A stretch of DNA of 64,000 nucleotides. Source: Pelobates cultripes. Taxonomy: Eukaryota; Chordata; Amphibia; Anura; Pelobatidae. Numbering within the stretch: the first letter of the stretch is position 1; each line of letters opens with the position of its first letter. Shown in pieces: positions 34,097-46,525 of this stretch. The notes under the pieces are model-generated. The model was not told the origin of the DNA and searched no databases. It was given only the letters and a program-made list of their open reading frames with translations. The translations under genes and the position numbers were made by a program. The stretch spans positions 97,065,265 through 97,129,264 of the forward strand of contig OW240913.1 in assembly GCA_933207985.1 (NCBI GenBank). The letters are read 5' to 3'.

Positions 34097-35099
34097 TAGT
34101 TGTGGTGATTCTATAGCAGATGCAGAGGGATGAGGAGGTGGTGGAGAATAGACTTAGGGTGAAAAATGTTGGTACTTCTGAACATAATTTTCTGAATTGA
34201 ATATTTTTGAAAACCTCCTATGTGTCTATTTGGTTCAAAATATATTAAAAACTGAAAATAGACTGAAACGGACAAGCTTTGATCATGTGGCAGCTCCATG
34301 TGCAGTAACTATGGTAGCAAGAGCTGCAATGCCACTGGATGTTAAAAAAAACAATTTACTCCTGGGTGAATGAGACATAATGGACATGCTGATAATCCTG
34401 ATTGCTAATTAATATTGAATGCTACTAACAGTGGTGGTGTTGGCAGCAGTGATGGAGCAGTGATGGAGGAAGTGGTGGTGTATGTATCAGCAGTCCTCAT
34501 GGCCAAGTAAGAGGTGTCCAAACTCTCAGAAGCCATGGCACTACTGACTCCCATACTCTTACCCTTCCTCAATTTCATATTGGGATTAGTTTGTGACATT
34601 GAAGATGGTGGGCTTGTTTTTCTTATTACAATGAATTTGGCATATGAATGATTTGTGTAAACTATCACAAATTTATTCAGTACAAAATGGTGTTTGTGTT
34701 GCAAATGGCTTGGTGCTTGGTGGATATAATACTGTAACATTATTGTATTAGACTTATAGAAACACTACACAGTGCTCACACACTTGCACAGCACACACTG
34801 GACTGAACACAAAAAATAAAAACCTGTCAAACCTTAAATTGGTGATTCCAAATTAGTATTAAGTAGCAGTGGCTAACAAGTTTTCTACCACTTAAAACTT
34901 GTGTTGCAGTAGCCAGGCAAGATTAACTTTTTTTCTTTTGTTTACACAGCACACGCCCCCCAAACAAATCTTCTTCCTCAAAGCACTTCACAAACAAAAA
35001 AAAAAGCCCTGTGAATAGGTGAATAGGTGATTCCACCAATTTGTCAAACGTTAAATAGGTAATTCCACCAATCTAACTAACTATAAACACAAGTCCACT

Positions 35100-35420
35100 T
35101 AAATGTATGTGAGTGCAAATGTAAATTTTCCTCAAACCATTCCTGAACAATTTGTGCAGTGTAGCAAGGTACGTGAAAGAGGCCACTGCCATCAGGGAGC
35201 ACCATTGCCATGAAGGGGTGTATGTGGTCTGCAACACTCTTTAGGTAAATAAAGGTACATTAACATGAATGCCAGGACCCAAGAATTTAATGTTTTTCAG
35301 CAATTGAGCTACAGTAGCTCTTGTGTCTGATCAGACCAGATGGGCAAGCCTTTGCTCCCCACATGCATTTGCTGCCTAATATATCCCACCCCTGACAAGT
35401 CTCATTGTAACAATACAATC
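35100..35420 (-). pseudogene. Tc1-like transposon relic, internally deleted
   Basis: Minus strand begins TCAGGGGTGGGATATATTAG, then GCTACTGTAGCTCAA, GGTCCTGGCATTCATGTTAA and GTTGCAGACCACATACACCC, CCTGATGGCAGTGGCCTCTT, GTTCAGGAATGGTTTGAGGA. These are, in order, pieces of a widespread fish/frog Tc1-type element recognised from general knowledge; large internal blocks are missing. Confidence 0.6.
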
Positions 35421-35639
35421 AATGTTAATCATTTGAAAACACAGATAGTTCACAAGGATACTCGTGACCATTGGGAGGAACGCTAAAAAATATCTGTAAT
35501 GCTTATTCTTAATATATCAATATACAAGTCTTATGGTAGTTCAACATGAAAGAAATAAAAATAAAACAGTGATAGTACAAATGGTATTAACAAAGTGCTA
35601 ATGTGCAGAAAGGAAAATTGTGGGTTACACTCACAATTT

Positions 35640-35816
35640 TCAGAGCCTGGGTGATAAGGCTCCACAATAGTGCAGATGTGCTTTTAAGGCAGCACCCCAC
35701 CTTCTTCAGATAGATTCCACTCTCAAAATAAACAGAGATATAGTAACAAAATATGGTGTAGTATGTTTATACTTGTAACACAGTAAAAGCAATCAGTATA
35801 AAAGACTCTCACCTTG
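35640..35816 (-). mobile_element. PLE-type terminal piece
   Basis: Minus strand CTGAAGAAGGTGG ... CCTTAAAAGCAC resembles a decayed CTGATGA/GAAAC motif, followed on the other side by the hAT 3 insertion. Weak support. Confidence 0.3.
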
Positions 35817-35824
35817 CTTAGAGC

Positions 35825-37513
35825 CAGGGCCGGCGCTACCTGTAAGGTGACCTAGGCAGCTGCCTATGGCGCAACTTAGCAGGGGGCGCCGGATCCCTGC
35901 ACCAGGAATCACCGGTGCGGCTCCAGCATGCTGCGCCACCTGAGCGCTTTTGCAAGCCTCAGGCGGCCGGATTTGAGTGACCGGCAGGAGGGAAGCGCAG
36001 AGCACTCCCTCCTTCCGGTCTCTCAATGTAGCGTGCTCACTTCCTGTCAGTCCGCCGGCGGCCGGGTACAGGAAACAGAGGTTCCTGTCCCGCTTTCCGT
36101 GCCGCCCGGCCATGCTACATTGGCAGGAGGGAGGGGGGACTAAGGACCACTGGGGGGGAGGGAGTTGGGGCTAAGTACCACTGGGGGAGAAGAAAGGGCC
36201 ACTGGGGGGAGGAGGGAGGGGGGACTAAGGACTACTGGGGGAGGAGGAGGGGCGGACTAAGGACCACTGGGGGAGGAGGAGACTGGGGAAGGACGGGGGG
36301 AATATGGACCACTGGGGGAGGAGGGGGGGAGTAAGGACCACTGAGGGAGAGGGCGGGGAGTAGGACCACTGAGGGGAGGGGGGGAAGGTCCACTAGGGGT
36401 TTGCCAGAGGGAGGACCACTAGGGGGGGAGAGGGGAAGGACCACCAAAGGGGGGGGAGGGAGGACCACTGAGGGAGGGAGGACCACTAAGAGGGAGAGAG
36501 AGGAGTGAAAAGACCACCAAGGGGGGACTGCAGAGGGACAGGGGGCCAAGGGAGATCACTAAGGGACAGAAAGGGAGAACACTAATTGACAGGAGGGTTT
36601 TTTAACAAAATAAAGAGCTGCTCCTCTCTCAGTCCCTATCCAACCCCACAAACCCTCTCTTTTACACTACACACATACACAATTCATCCCCACACACACA
36701 TACAATGCATCCTTACTCACACACAGACACACCCAAAACACACAATGCATCCCTTACGCTCACACAAACACTCATTCTCTTACACACAGAAACAAAATGC
36801 ATCTCTTACACACTCAAAGCACCCCTTACAATTACATACACAGAAACACACCTTGCATCCACTATACACACATTACATCCCTTAATACACATCACTACAT
36901 CCCTTACACAAATTGGTATTCCTATACACTACATTCTATAAGAACACACACACATTGCATCCTCTACAATAACACATAAAACATCCCCTACACACATACA
37001 CTCCACTACCTGTGAGAGAACTCATGGGTAGGCCATGTAGGTGGATTTATGGGTGGGCATTGTAGGCATACTCATGGTCAAGCCCTGGGGGCCCAGACCT
37101 TGAGCTGTGTAAGGGGCCCCAAAAAATGGCGCTGCTTCCTGTTCTACACCAGACCTGTGGAGCCAGACTGAGCCCATCATCAGCCTCTTGTCCTCATCTG
37201 GTGGTAAGTAGGCAATCCAATATATTATCAGTGGCACTAATCTCTAATTTACCTCAAATTAAATGGATACTATAGTCACCAGAAGCACTACAGCTTAATG
37301 TAGTGGTTCTGGTGTCTATAGCCTGTGCCTGTAGGCTTTTTAATGTAAACACTCTGTCTTTTCAGATAAAAGACACTTTGTGAAGACTGGCGTTGGCCCA
37401 TATGGCAGAGCATAAGGGCGGGGCATTGTGATGTCACATGGTGGGCAGGACATATGGGGGGGGCGGCGAATTGTTTTTTGCCTAGGGTGGCAAAAATCCT
37501 TGCTCCGGCCCTG
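35825..37513. mobile_element. hAT element 3 (complete, non-autonomous)
   Basis: A 1,689-bp element between perfect 8-bp repeats CTTAGAGC (35,817-35,824 and 37,514-37,521), with termini CAGGGCCGGCG and CTCCGGCCCTG as inverted repeats. Contents: a GC-rich segment, a purine-rich minisatellite of GACCACTGGGGGAGGAGG-type units (36,140-36,540), a CA-rich tract (36,660-36,960) and an embedded T2-like MITE piece (from 37,259). No transposase code. Confidence 0.9.
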
Positions 37514-38350
37514 CTTAGAGCCCTGTGTGCCTTGGCTCTAAGGTGAAAGCACTTGGTGTCACTTTATGGCGGTGACACTGCCCAAAGCTGGAACTAGGAG
37601 AAAGACCAACTACCAGCAGAGCTTTAAAACCGATATTTATTAGATAAAAGTTAAAACATATATACTATGTAAAATCTAAAAAACAGGTAAGGTATGCACT
37701 TATCCAGTCTCTAAGGCCATAACACGTTTCGCTGGTAATATCTTCATCAGTTGGCTGTAGTGTTGTCCAGGTTCAGGTGTCCTTTTAAATGATCGTGCTC
37801 AACCTACTACGACGATCACATGATGATCTCGGGCCAATCGGAAGGTATATGGGCAAAAAGCCATCACTTGATGCAGAGATGTCGCGTCATCACAAACATC
37901 TGGAAAGGGTATCTATTGCCTTTCACAGTAGCCACTGATGACACACATGTTCGATCAGTCCATCAGAGGTGACGCGGCATCACTTAGGGTACGTCATGTC
38001 CAGTTTTCGGAGCCATTGTAATACACAATATTCTCCCCCAAGAGGCGTTGAAGAGTCCATTTTGGAAAAAGGAAAAAAGGAGTCAATAATAAGGCAGTAA
38101 AGAGGGTAATTTAACAAATCCAATAGAATACACATAAAATTAAATATAATACATTTCTAAATCAATAATTCATTGTCATGCAGGTTTGTATGGAATTATA
38201 TTTGATTTGTTGTGTATTGAGAGCTGATACTATTTGCCCTAATTATATAATTTAAGTGCTAAATCACAAAAAGAGTCCTTACTATTCATTTCACCTGTCA
38301 ATGGTTTTAATGTTGTGACTAATTGATGTAAAATAAACTTATATATCAAA
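37514..38350 (-). mobile_element. PLE terminal fragment (copy B) and flank
   Basis: Up to 37,787 it matches 29,113-29,399; beyond that a different CpG-containing sequence (to about 38,040) resembles PLE untranslated regions and then fades into AT-rich DNA. Confidence 0.5.
37715..37756 (-). ncRNA. Hammerhead-like motif (copy B)
   Basis: Identical in design to 29,329-29,370: GCCA, CTGATGA, GAAAC, GTT, TGGC. Confidence 0.45.
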
Positions 38351-38351
38351 C

Positions 38352-39190
38352 TTTGCGTCTCGGTCTCTCCGCTCTATCCATGACCTTCTCCTGTCCACTG
38401 CCCAAAGCCGTATGGCCAACTCACACTTGCAGGACTTCTCGTGGGCAGCTCCCTTCTTTTGGAATAGCCTGCCTACCACCATTAGAATCTCCCCTAGTCT
38501 TCAATTGTTTGAAAAGTGCCTTAAAATCCATCTATTCAGGAAAACGTATGGCCTCCCAGAGGAACCTCCACCTCATATACCTGTCCCTTGCTCTCTTCTA
38601 AGGGCAGTACTCTCCTCCAGCTCTTCCTCACCCCCAACTTGTTTGATTGCTATCTCCTGTCCCATTGTGTTTTATAGCCCACCTCCTCTAGACTGTAAGC
38701 TCATTTGAGCAGGTTCATCTTAAAGAGACACTCCAGGCACCCAGACCACTTCTGCCTATTGGAGTGGTCTGGGTGCCAACTCCCACTACTCTTAACCCTG
38801 CAAGTGTAATTATTGCAGTTTTTTTATAAACTGAAATAATTACCTTGCAGGGTTAACTCCACCTCTAGTGGCTGTCTACTAGACAGCCACTAGAGGGCAC
38901 TTCCTGGATTATAGCACAGAAGGACCTCCAGCATCGCTCAATTTCCCATACGAAAGCATGGGGAGCTCTAATGTGCATGCACCGGCCGGTGGGCGGGATC
39001 AGTCTTCCCCACCGGCCAACGTAATGCAGAGGAGGAGCAGCGACGGAGGAAGAAGCAGCGAGTTTCCCTTTAATCCTATTGTTCCTGTAATTTTTGTAAT
39101 TGTCTTATATATTGTTAAATCTCCCCTCCTATAATATTGTAAAGCGCTATGGTATTTGTTGGTGCTATATAAATGTAAATAATAACAATA
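38352..39190 (+). mobile_element. LINE 3' end (L2-like tail) split by a MITE
   Basis: 38,352-38,719 encodes decayed LINE C-terminal sequence (stretch around PKAVWPTHTCRTS in one frame) and a 3' UTR with GACTGTAAGCTCATTTGAGC; it resumes at 39,074 and ends GTAAAGCGCTATGG, GTTGGTGCTATATAAAT and AATAACAATAATAG. The tail type is common in frogs; the clade name is an inference. Confidence 0.7.
38720..39073. mobile_element. T2/Kolobok-like MITE inserted in the LINE tail
   Basis: Left TTAAAGAGACACTCCAGG and right GTTTCCCTTTAA termini with TTAA at both ends; excision joins the LINE tail across a single TTAA. Inner palindromes: TTAACCCTGCAA/TTGCAGGGTTAA and TAGTGGCTGTCTA/TAGACAGCCACTA. Confidence 0.85.
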
Positions 39191-39218
39191 ATAGATAGAT
39201 AGATAGATAGATAGATAG
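39190..39218. repeat. (ATAG)n microsatellite
   Basis: About seven units at the end of the LINE tail. Confidence 0.95.
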
Positions 39219-39219
39219 G

Positions 39220-42200
39220 TGTGTTTTTAGTTGAAAGAAAGGTTTGATGTAAATCTGAAACTATGACCTCTAATAAAGTTAAGTTTTATTTTTTCACTAA
39301 AAATCCTAGAGTTTTTTTTTTTATATACAAGGTCATTCATTAACATTATCATTACATTTTAAGTCATTACATTTGATCTAGAAACATGGGCAAGAATTTT
39401 ATTTTTTAATTTAGCTTTTTAGGAGTTATCCACTAAACATTGACTTTGATGTCACTAAACATTGATGTAGAATACTATTTAACTGCTGGCAACACTAGCA
39501 GCCTGTGCTCAAATAGTTAAAAAAATAAAATGAAACATTGGTAACTCAAGTATCAATTATCTGGCAGCTGGACAGTGCTTGCTAGTCAGCAGCTAAAAAT
39601 GTTAATTACATAAATAAATAGCCTATGGGGGTCAATAAGGGAGATTTAAAACAACTCTAGGGCTCCACCTACCATGCAGTGGGGGTTATGGCTACTGAAT
39701 TGTTAAAACTAGTGACAAGATTGACATTGCTGGCTAGTCACTAGAAAAGGCCTGATTTTATGCTGTGGGCGTCGGGTGAGGGAATTTTAAATTGGTATTG
39801 TGGACAGATTACTATCCAGCCCTTTGTCCCCACCACTGGCTACTGGGTGTGAATGTGTGATTAAATACTATAAAAATTATGTGATTATGATCCTCCACCC
39901 CTGGCCTGCGAATGGGGGCTACTATAATATGTAGGGAAAGTACCTAGTGTGTATGAATGGCCCAAATAATTCAGTCTCTGACAGACAGGTCTTGAGAGAA
40001 GTGCCTTTGCAATAGCGGACATATCATGGGAAAGCCTTTAGAAAGCCTTTCCCTGGTATCAGAGCTCAGTCTTTGCGGAGCCCTCATGGGTGAAGATGGA
40101 TTCATTTTGCTGCAATGTTTTTGTTTTGTTATTCAGCGAATCAGGTTATTTTTAGTTTCATTAACTGCATCGAGAATTATGGATTATTTGGGGTTTTTTT
40201 TCTAAGAATTAGAAAAAACCCTATTATGAAAAGTGCATATTTTTTTTTAAACAGCTATTAGATGTTTTGCTCCCCACACTATTTTTAGGGTGAGAAGGGG
40301 TAGGTAGGGGCATCATACAAAATAAAAATCAACCAAGAATGTTCAAATAACCATCTCTTGATAAGTGAAAAACACTTACAAATATGTAAATACCAGCCTC
40401 TGGTGGGAAGATTGCAAAATCTATATCTAGATATAAAGATGCAGTTTTTACAGATGATGGCTGGCAACAAAGTAAATATCATATATTGTGACTCCCAGCC
40501 TATTGTAGATGGGGAAGTAAGGTACACAGCTTTCTTCCCTATAAGCAGTAAATGAGCCCCCTGAGTTCTACGAGGATAGATCCTTCTCATAAAATATAAA
40601 CCGAAAAACCTAATAGTGCAATATTGCATACTACTGAACATTTAATAAACAGAATGCACTTTGACAGCTAGGGGATTCTAAAAGGTTAATTGTTAAAAGT
40701 CCTAATTTCTATAGAAATCCTTCCTTTTTTAAAAACAAAAGCAAGCTAGAGTGCGTTAGGTGTTTTGAGTGTTCCTTTAAACAATACATAAACGCTTGGA
40801 CCAGTCATAACTTTAACATAATGATTTGCTATGGTGATCTGACTGTAAAATATAGATACATTCATCTTTTTTGAAAAAAATAATTTTTTCATGCAGTCTA
40901 TCACTTGCGCTATATTAAATTTAAGATTGAATAACTGTTTTAGAATTAATGTACTTTCCTTGTATATTGTTTACATTAACTCTCTGTGTATCATTACAAT
41001 TCATAAAATATTTGTGACATTACATATATGGAAACTATACAGTTTGATGATAGGTAATGTATTTATAACTCTAAAAACAGCAGGTGGGAAAGTTGAAACC
41101 CCTGAGGTATCTGTGTGCTTAATGGTCTCGTACTAAATAAATTCATTTAAGGGTACCCCTTGCTGAAAATCCCTGAAGTTAGAATGAAAAATAATCAATA
41201 ATACTCCTTCATCTCTTGCGAAGTGACAGAGTTCATTAACTCAGAATCTTTTTCCTTGTCTAAAAGTTACATAATTCATTTTCTATAACTCTACTATATT
41301 ATCATAATGTAAAACCTTTAAATCATTGCATCTTTATGTCACTTAAAAGAAATGCAAACTGCCTTTGCAAGAATCTTATTTGTATTCTTTTGGAATTACT
41401 TATCCAGCAAGATACACATGTGATACAAAGGTATCAATAGATATTCGAGTTTTATATTTTATTCTTCAATTACAGATCTTGTTTTATCATACATACAATG
41501 GAGCATTCAAAATAAAATGGAAAAAAGGGATGTCCATTTAAAAAAAATAAACGAGATGAGTTTGCAGAGCAGTTTAGACTTCAGTGAAGGCAGACCATAA
41601 CAACTGAAAAAAAGTTGAGTTGTTTCAATTCATAAACAAATGTGTCCATCACACATTGAATTTCACCACTATTGTTGTATTTTCTAATAATTGAGTTTGC
41701 CATACAACTGAAATGTAATACATATGATTTCCAAACAGACAATTTCAACAAGAAATACCAGATTATAGGACTATTATAAAGTGTGTCTATCTGTCGAGGA
41801 ATGCTTTGCTGAAATTGCTTTGTAAGATGAAGCACAAATATATATGCATACATTAAAAGTGATACAATTGTAATATAGTGAGAATTATGCAGAAGGTTAC
41901 TATGTTACTATGCTTACAATGTTTTCATTCTATATATATAAAAAAAAAAAACTGAATACCTCAGATCAGCATGCTGCTTGTGTGCGCACACAAGCTGATA
42001 CGTACCAAAGAGGAGAAGCACTTTCACCAGCCGGTTTGCATGCATTTCAGAGTCCCTTCAGTGGCTCTATCCCAGTGAAAAGACTGCAAGGGAAGGGATT
42101 GCAAAGGATGCAGTTCTTAAGAACTGAAGCTTTTGCAAACGGTTTTAAGATATACCCCCAATGAATACATGCATGAAAATGTATTAATTGGGGCTGTATC

Positions 42201-42690
42201 AACTGAACAGTGATTTCAATGTTATTTCTTATATGGGCAGTTGAGTATTTCTTTAACTTGGCAGTGTTCTGACTTTCTCTTATTCAATGTCAATTTACAT
42301 ATGTGATGCCTTGTTAATTCAATGAATATTGTACTTGTCTTGAATGAATATATTGTACAATAGTTTTAGAAATTACACTGGGATGGCACCAGGCACTGCT
42401 GGCTCCGTACAGTTACAGCAGTATGGTGCGCATGGACTATGGAGCTTGGAGGAACTTTTTTTTTTTTTTTTAACTGTTGGATTGTAAACTAGTTGAAGAA
42501 AAAAGTGGTTAATTTTGGACACCTAACCAATACACATATCATACATTATCATACAGGGATAGATGGATAGAGGTAACTTTAAATGGTCATATGTGGGCAT
42601 TTTTACCTATTGTTTAATTATTATATCAGCTACTTTCCTGAACTTGGTTCACAGGAAGGAGGAAGTGTAGCAAGGTGTAAGTCATGACAC
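39220..42690. other. No clear feature
   Basis: Mostly unique-looking AT-rich DNA. GAGTGTTCCTTTAA (40,768-40,781) and GAGTATTTCTTTAA (42,244-42,257) look like right ends of T2-type MITEs, but matching left ends were not found. No gene supported. Confidence 0.45.
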
Positions 42691-42699
42691 AGACTTTTC

Positions 42700-43515
42700 C
42701 TTCGCTTGATCTAGGAAGACAGGAACTCTGGAACAAGGCGCTGTGAAGTGAGTAGCTCAATCCCTCCCCAGTAACTGGAAGACAAACAGTTCTGGGAGTA
42801 CAACTGATTTATTGAGCCAAATCCAGCATGTGGTCTCCATTCAAAATATACACAAGCCCCTCCCTGGCGTCCCTGTGTCTGGAAGATAATTGAGTCAAAA
42901 TTTATTAAGTTAAAGGGAAATACATGAAACATACATAAAACACCCCAAAAATAAGTCTTATAACCCGAAGTTCCCAGATCTGAGCACCCAAGTAGTCCAT
43001 ATAGCGCTCAGATCTGGTAGAATGGGTTTGCCATTCGGGTAAAATTCTGACCCCCAATCTACTTTCGGGGGTTCCTTTGCGAACACCAGCAGATGCTCCC
43101 CCTGGCTTTTAAGAAGCAAATGCTCCCCCACTCAGTAGTTCCTATCTCCCAAACGTCATTCGTCTAGTTGGTCGGGAAGTGGGATGGGCAGTGGTGCAAT
43201 CTTTGCTCTGTATCATGGAATCGCGTAGCAGAAAATAGTTCCAGGCGTTCAACCACCATGTACCGCTGCCTGAGTTCTGGAGACAAAATAGCAGTCATTC
43301 ACTGGAGCATGTGCGTTCGGTTAAACGAATGGCAGCCACCTAGGGAAAGCACTCGGGTCAACGACTTAACTGCAGTTAACAGCCAGAGATGGTCAGTGTT
43401 TGGAAAGGTTAAAAGGGGAATCACACACCATTTATTCAGGAACCGAACAAAACAAACACAGAGGGTATGAACAACCGAACTGAAGGGAAATCGGTCTGCT
43501 GCAGGGAGAGTCACT
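42700..43515 (-). mobile_element. LTR, family L (minus strand)
   Basis: On the minus strand GATCTGAGCGCTAT and GTGCTCAGATCTGGG match the module in the solo LTR at 61,580-61,630, and TTCGGT/CGTTCG vocabulary is shared. Near its lower end CTCAATAAATCAG could be a polyadenylation signal. Ends are approximate and no target duplication was found. No internal retrotransposon genes adjoin it. Confidence 0.55.
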
Positions 43516-43529
43516 AAGCAGGCCTCTCC

Positions 43530-44525
43530 TCTATTATTCCCCTTCTCTGGTATTCTCTAGGTGTTAAGGCCAGAAATTAAATGTCTTGTACGATCTTCTA
43601 TATACTTGATGAGCATGGTTGCTCTGTATTAGTATTACTAGATTCCAGTTCTACATCAAAAGTGTTTTGTTTTTTCCTTACTTAAATCAAAAATAAATTG
43701 AATTTAAAACTTCATATTTCCCTATATTTGATTTAACTCCCATATATTTAATCACTCCATTTATTGATAGGAAGAATATGATTCCAATGTAATTCCTTCC
43801 GATGTTTTCTCATCTTCTATCTTTTTGTAACTTCACATACTTCATGCGCAGTTACACTGATAAATACTCAACTGTGCTCAATGAAAATCCTCACTACACT
43901 AATAGTGAATTATATATCCCTGCATTTCAATTGTACACACAGTCACACAAAATTAGCATTTTAACTTCTGCTCTGTAATTAATGCAATTGCTAAAAAAGT
44001 GTTGCATCCTGATCCGTTTAAATGGGCATGTCAATGTTGTTTAAAAGACACATCTTTAAAATAACCTCTACCTGACATCATTAGATATGGGGCAGGTGGT
44101 GGTAGAACCGACCTGTATCCTAGTCAATCAGTAGAGGCTACTTGCAATAGGAGAGCATCACTTTTATGTTAGTTCAGTACTGCTCACATGTTTCACATGA
44201 AGCACATGGGAGCTGTGTTTCTATTAAAAGGGCAACTTAGAAGGGAACTGTCACTTCTCTGGAATTTACATCACTGAATAAAGCATTGAAATTATAACTA
44301 GTGTATAGCTGGTGTTAAACTTTTTAATGAGATGTGCTGATGTATTTAACATTTCTATTAAAGATTTAGCAAATTACATCACAAGCCAAATTTAAACAAT
44401 GCAACACAAGAACAAATATTAGAAATGAAGAGGAGAAATTTAAGCTATAGAAATCAGAATTCAGTTCTTCTCTTTCTCTCTCTAAACACTTTCTCTATAC
44501 TGACTCCCTGGAGCAAAGAAGCTTA
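43530..44525. other. No feature seen
   Basis: AT-rich, no repeat or gene recognised. Confidence 0.5.
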
Positions 44526-44529
44526 TAAC

Positions 44530-45058
44530 TGTCAGGATTCCAATTGATCCAACACGCAGTATTAGTATCACACTTAGGAATAAGGAGAACGTCTAACCAG
44601 ACCTTAGAATGGCCGGACTTAACGTACCAGAGAATAGTCAAAATACTAGCCGAGGTCAGGAACACAGAACGAAACACAGTTGCAAGGAATAGCCAATAGT
44701 CAGGGAAACCAGAATTCAGGGAAGTCAGAACAAAGCCAAAGTCAATAACCAAAAAAACACAATCAGGAACACACTCTGGGATAACAAGCAAAGAGAAACC
44801 ATGACAGGGCAATGAGTAGAAGAAATGAGTGAGTTTAAATATCCCTATTGTGAATCCGATTGGCCATACCTGGCCTTTGACCCCATAACGTGCGCGCATC
44901 CTTTGCGTAATGTCACCCGCATGTTGACGTCGCTACCACCGTGGACTGACGTGGGGCAACATAACAATGTGGATGCGCAGTGTCCCGCGTCCACCGGCAT
45001 GTTGCAAAAACCTGGCCTTGTGGCATAGGACCGCCAAGCCACACTTCTACTCCTGGCA
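44530..45058 (-). mobile_element. Ty3/gypsy-type solo LTR (probable)
   Basis: Begins TGTCAGGATTCC on the plus strand and ends CTCCTGGCA, a TG...CA segment with short imperfect inverted ends. In minus sense there is GATATTTAAACTCAC as a TATA-like box, then CTGTCATGGTTTCTC and repeated CCTGA pentamers, a pattern typical of frog gypsy LTRs. CpG-rich upstream part (44,880-45,000). The 134-codon frame across it is not a gene. No 5-bp duplication found. Confidence 0.6.
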
Positions 45059-45059
45059 A

Positions 45060-46235
45060 GGTGATTTATGTTATGCATAGCATATGGAGAGGATGTAAAA
45101 GTAAGTGACAATAACAATGATTGACAGAGATGAAAGATGGAGGTACCCAATTACATTTTGAAGAGATGTGGATTTCTATATTTAAATTTGTTATACTTCG
45201 CAAATATTTATTTGTTAAATATAGTCATAGTTAAAGGTAAAAATAATAATTTGAGGATCTGACAGTATCCGTTTAAGAAGTATAGCTCATGCCATTTTAT
45301 CACTATGCTAGATACAAATTTGTGTTTTGCTGTTACATAGTGATTACTTTTTGTGCTTTCTTACTATACTGTTCATGTTGTACATTGTGCAAAATGTTAT
45401 TGCATTTGATGTCTAGATATGTAATCAAAATGAATGTTTAAAAACATCTATTTAATGTAAGACAAAGTATAGAAAAAGCACATTTGAAGTCTATCCTAGT
45501 GCAATTGTTTTGTTTTTTGTTTTTGTGTGATAAAAATGAACAATTATTTTGAGAGGTTATTCACCAGTAGATTGTGATATTTATAGTAAACAGACATGAA
45601 CATTTAACAGAGCATGAAAAGGAAAAGGTTTCTAGGTGACAAGACCATAATGCCAAAAGGACTCCCTATCACTCGGAGTTAAAAATGAGTCAACTCTGTG
45701 AAATATAAATAGAACATGAGGCATATATAAAGGTTGCAGCAAATAGTTGTCTAAATATTTTAACTAAAATTCAATGTTATGCAAGCGTTTTATATTTTAC
45801 AACAAATTGCAGGCATAGAAATGTCATTTTGCTGGAGAATATATTTTGTCTTCATTGCAAGATAAGTCATGTATGGTACAAATACAACTCTTTTCCATGC
45901 AGCCTCTAAGGCAAATGCCTCTGCAGATTCTGCTAATATAGCATGGAAATTGCAAACTATTTATATAATATATAGTTTTCTGGACTGTTGCGGTAATTGG
46001 ATTTTCAAATGAGCTATATGTCTGTACTTGACTATAGGATACCAGTCACATGTTTTGGTGGCACAGATATTTCTTGTGTGCCTGCTCATTCAAGAAACTA
46101 AACTCTTATTTCACAGTGGACTAGGACTGATTAGAGTGAGTTGTAATGTTTTCACCGATGTGAGAATTATATGGAATTTAAAGTAAATTCAGTGCTCCAT
46201 GGAAGATGCGAACTAGAAAATGCAAGAGTATGTGT
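45060..46235. other. No feature seen
   Basis: AT-rich DNA without recognised repeats. Confidence 0.5.
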
Positions 46236-46525
46236 CACGTTAGGGTTTTATAACCCAACAGGCAGTACTTGTACCAACATCTAACATAAATAGATACTAA
46301 AAGGATAGGAAGTGGGTCCTTAGAGGATGTTAGGAACAATAGAGAATAATCAGGGTAAGCCGAGGTCAACGAGACAAGAGGTACACAATAACAATAAACA
46401 GAGCCGGGTCAAAGGGTGACAAAAAACAGAATAGTCGCGACAACCCAGGTCAAAAAAGCCAGAGTAACACTATATACCAATAAAGGGATATTGGAACAAT
46501 AAAGATCACAACAGGGCATATATAT
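46236..46525 (-). mobile_element. LTR fragment, gypsy-like
   Basis: TGTCACGTTAGGG at one end, then AAGCCGAGGTCAACGAGACAAG and similar, in the same style as 44,530-44,830 (AGCCGAGGTCAGGAACACAG). Only the end part of an LTR; truncated at about 46,525. Confidence 0.45.

Larger units (their letters stand above)
33359..37787. repeat. Segmental repeat, copy B
   Basis: The longer copy. 33,359-34,993 and 36,838-37,787 match copy A; 34,994-36,837 (Tc1 relic, PLE piece, left half of hAT 3) is absent from A. Since B keeps both target repeats of hAT 3, B has the ancestral arrangement and A a deletion. Confidence 0.95.

Noticed and set aside
35670..35716. Further hammerhead ribozyme (CTGAAGAAGG ... TTAAAAGCAC)
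   Set aside because: Both core strands are altered (no GAAAC, CUGAAGA core) and stem I does not form; kept only as a weak PLE-end hint.
36232..36549. Proline-rich minus-strand protein
   Set aside because: Translation of a purine-rich minisatellite inside hAT 3.
38353..38708. Host exon encoding PKAVWPTHTCRTS-like protein
   Set aside because: The frame runs into a LINE 3' tail and is LINE C-terminal debris.
44495..45150. Overlapping open frames on both strands as genes
   Set aside because: They lie in a probable gypsy LTR; length results from its higher GC content.
45649..45700. Possible regulatory palindrome around CGGAGTTAAAAATGAG
   Set aside because: No real inverted repeat on closer reading.
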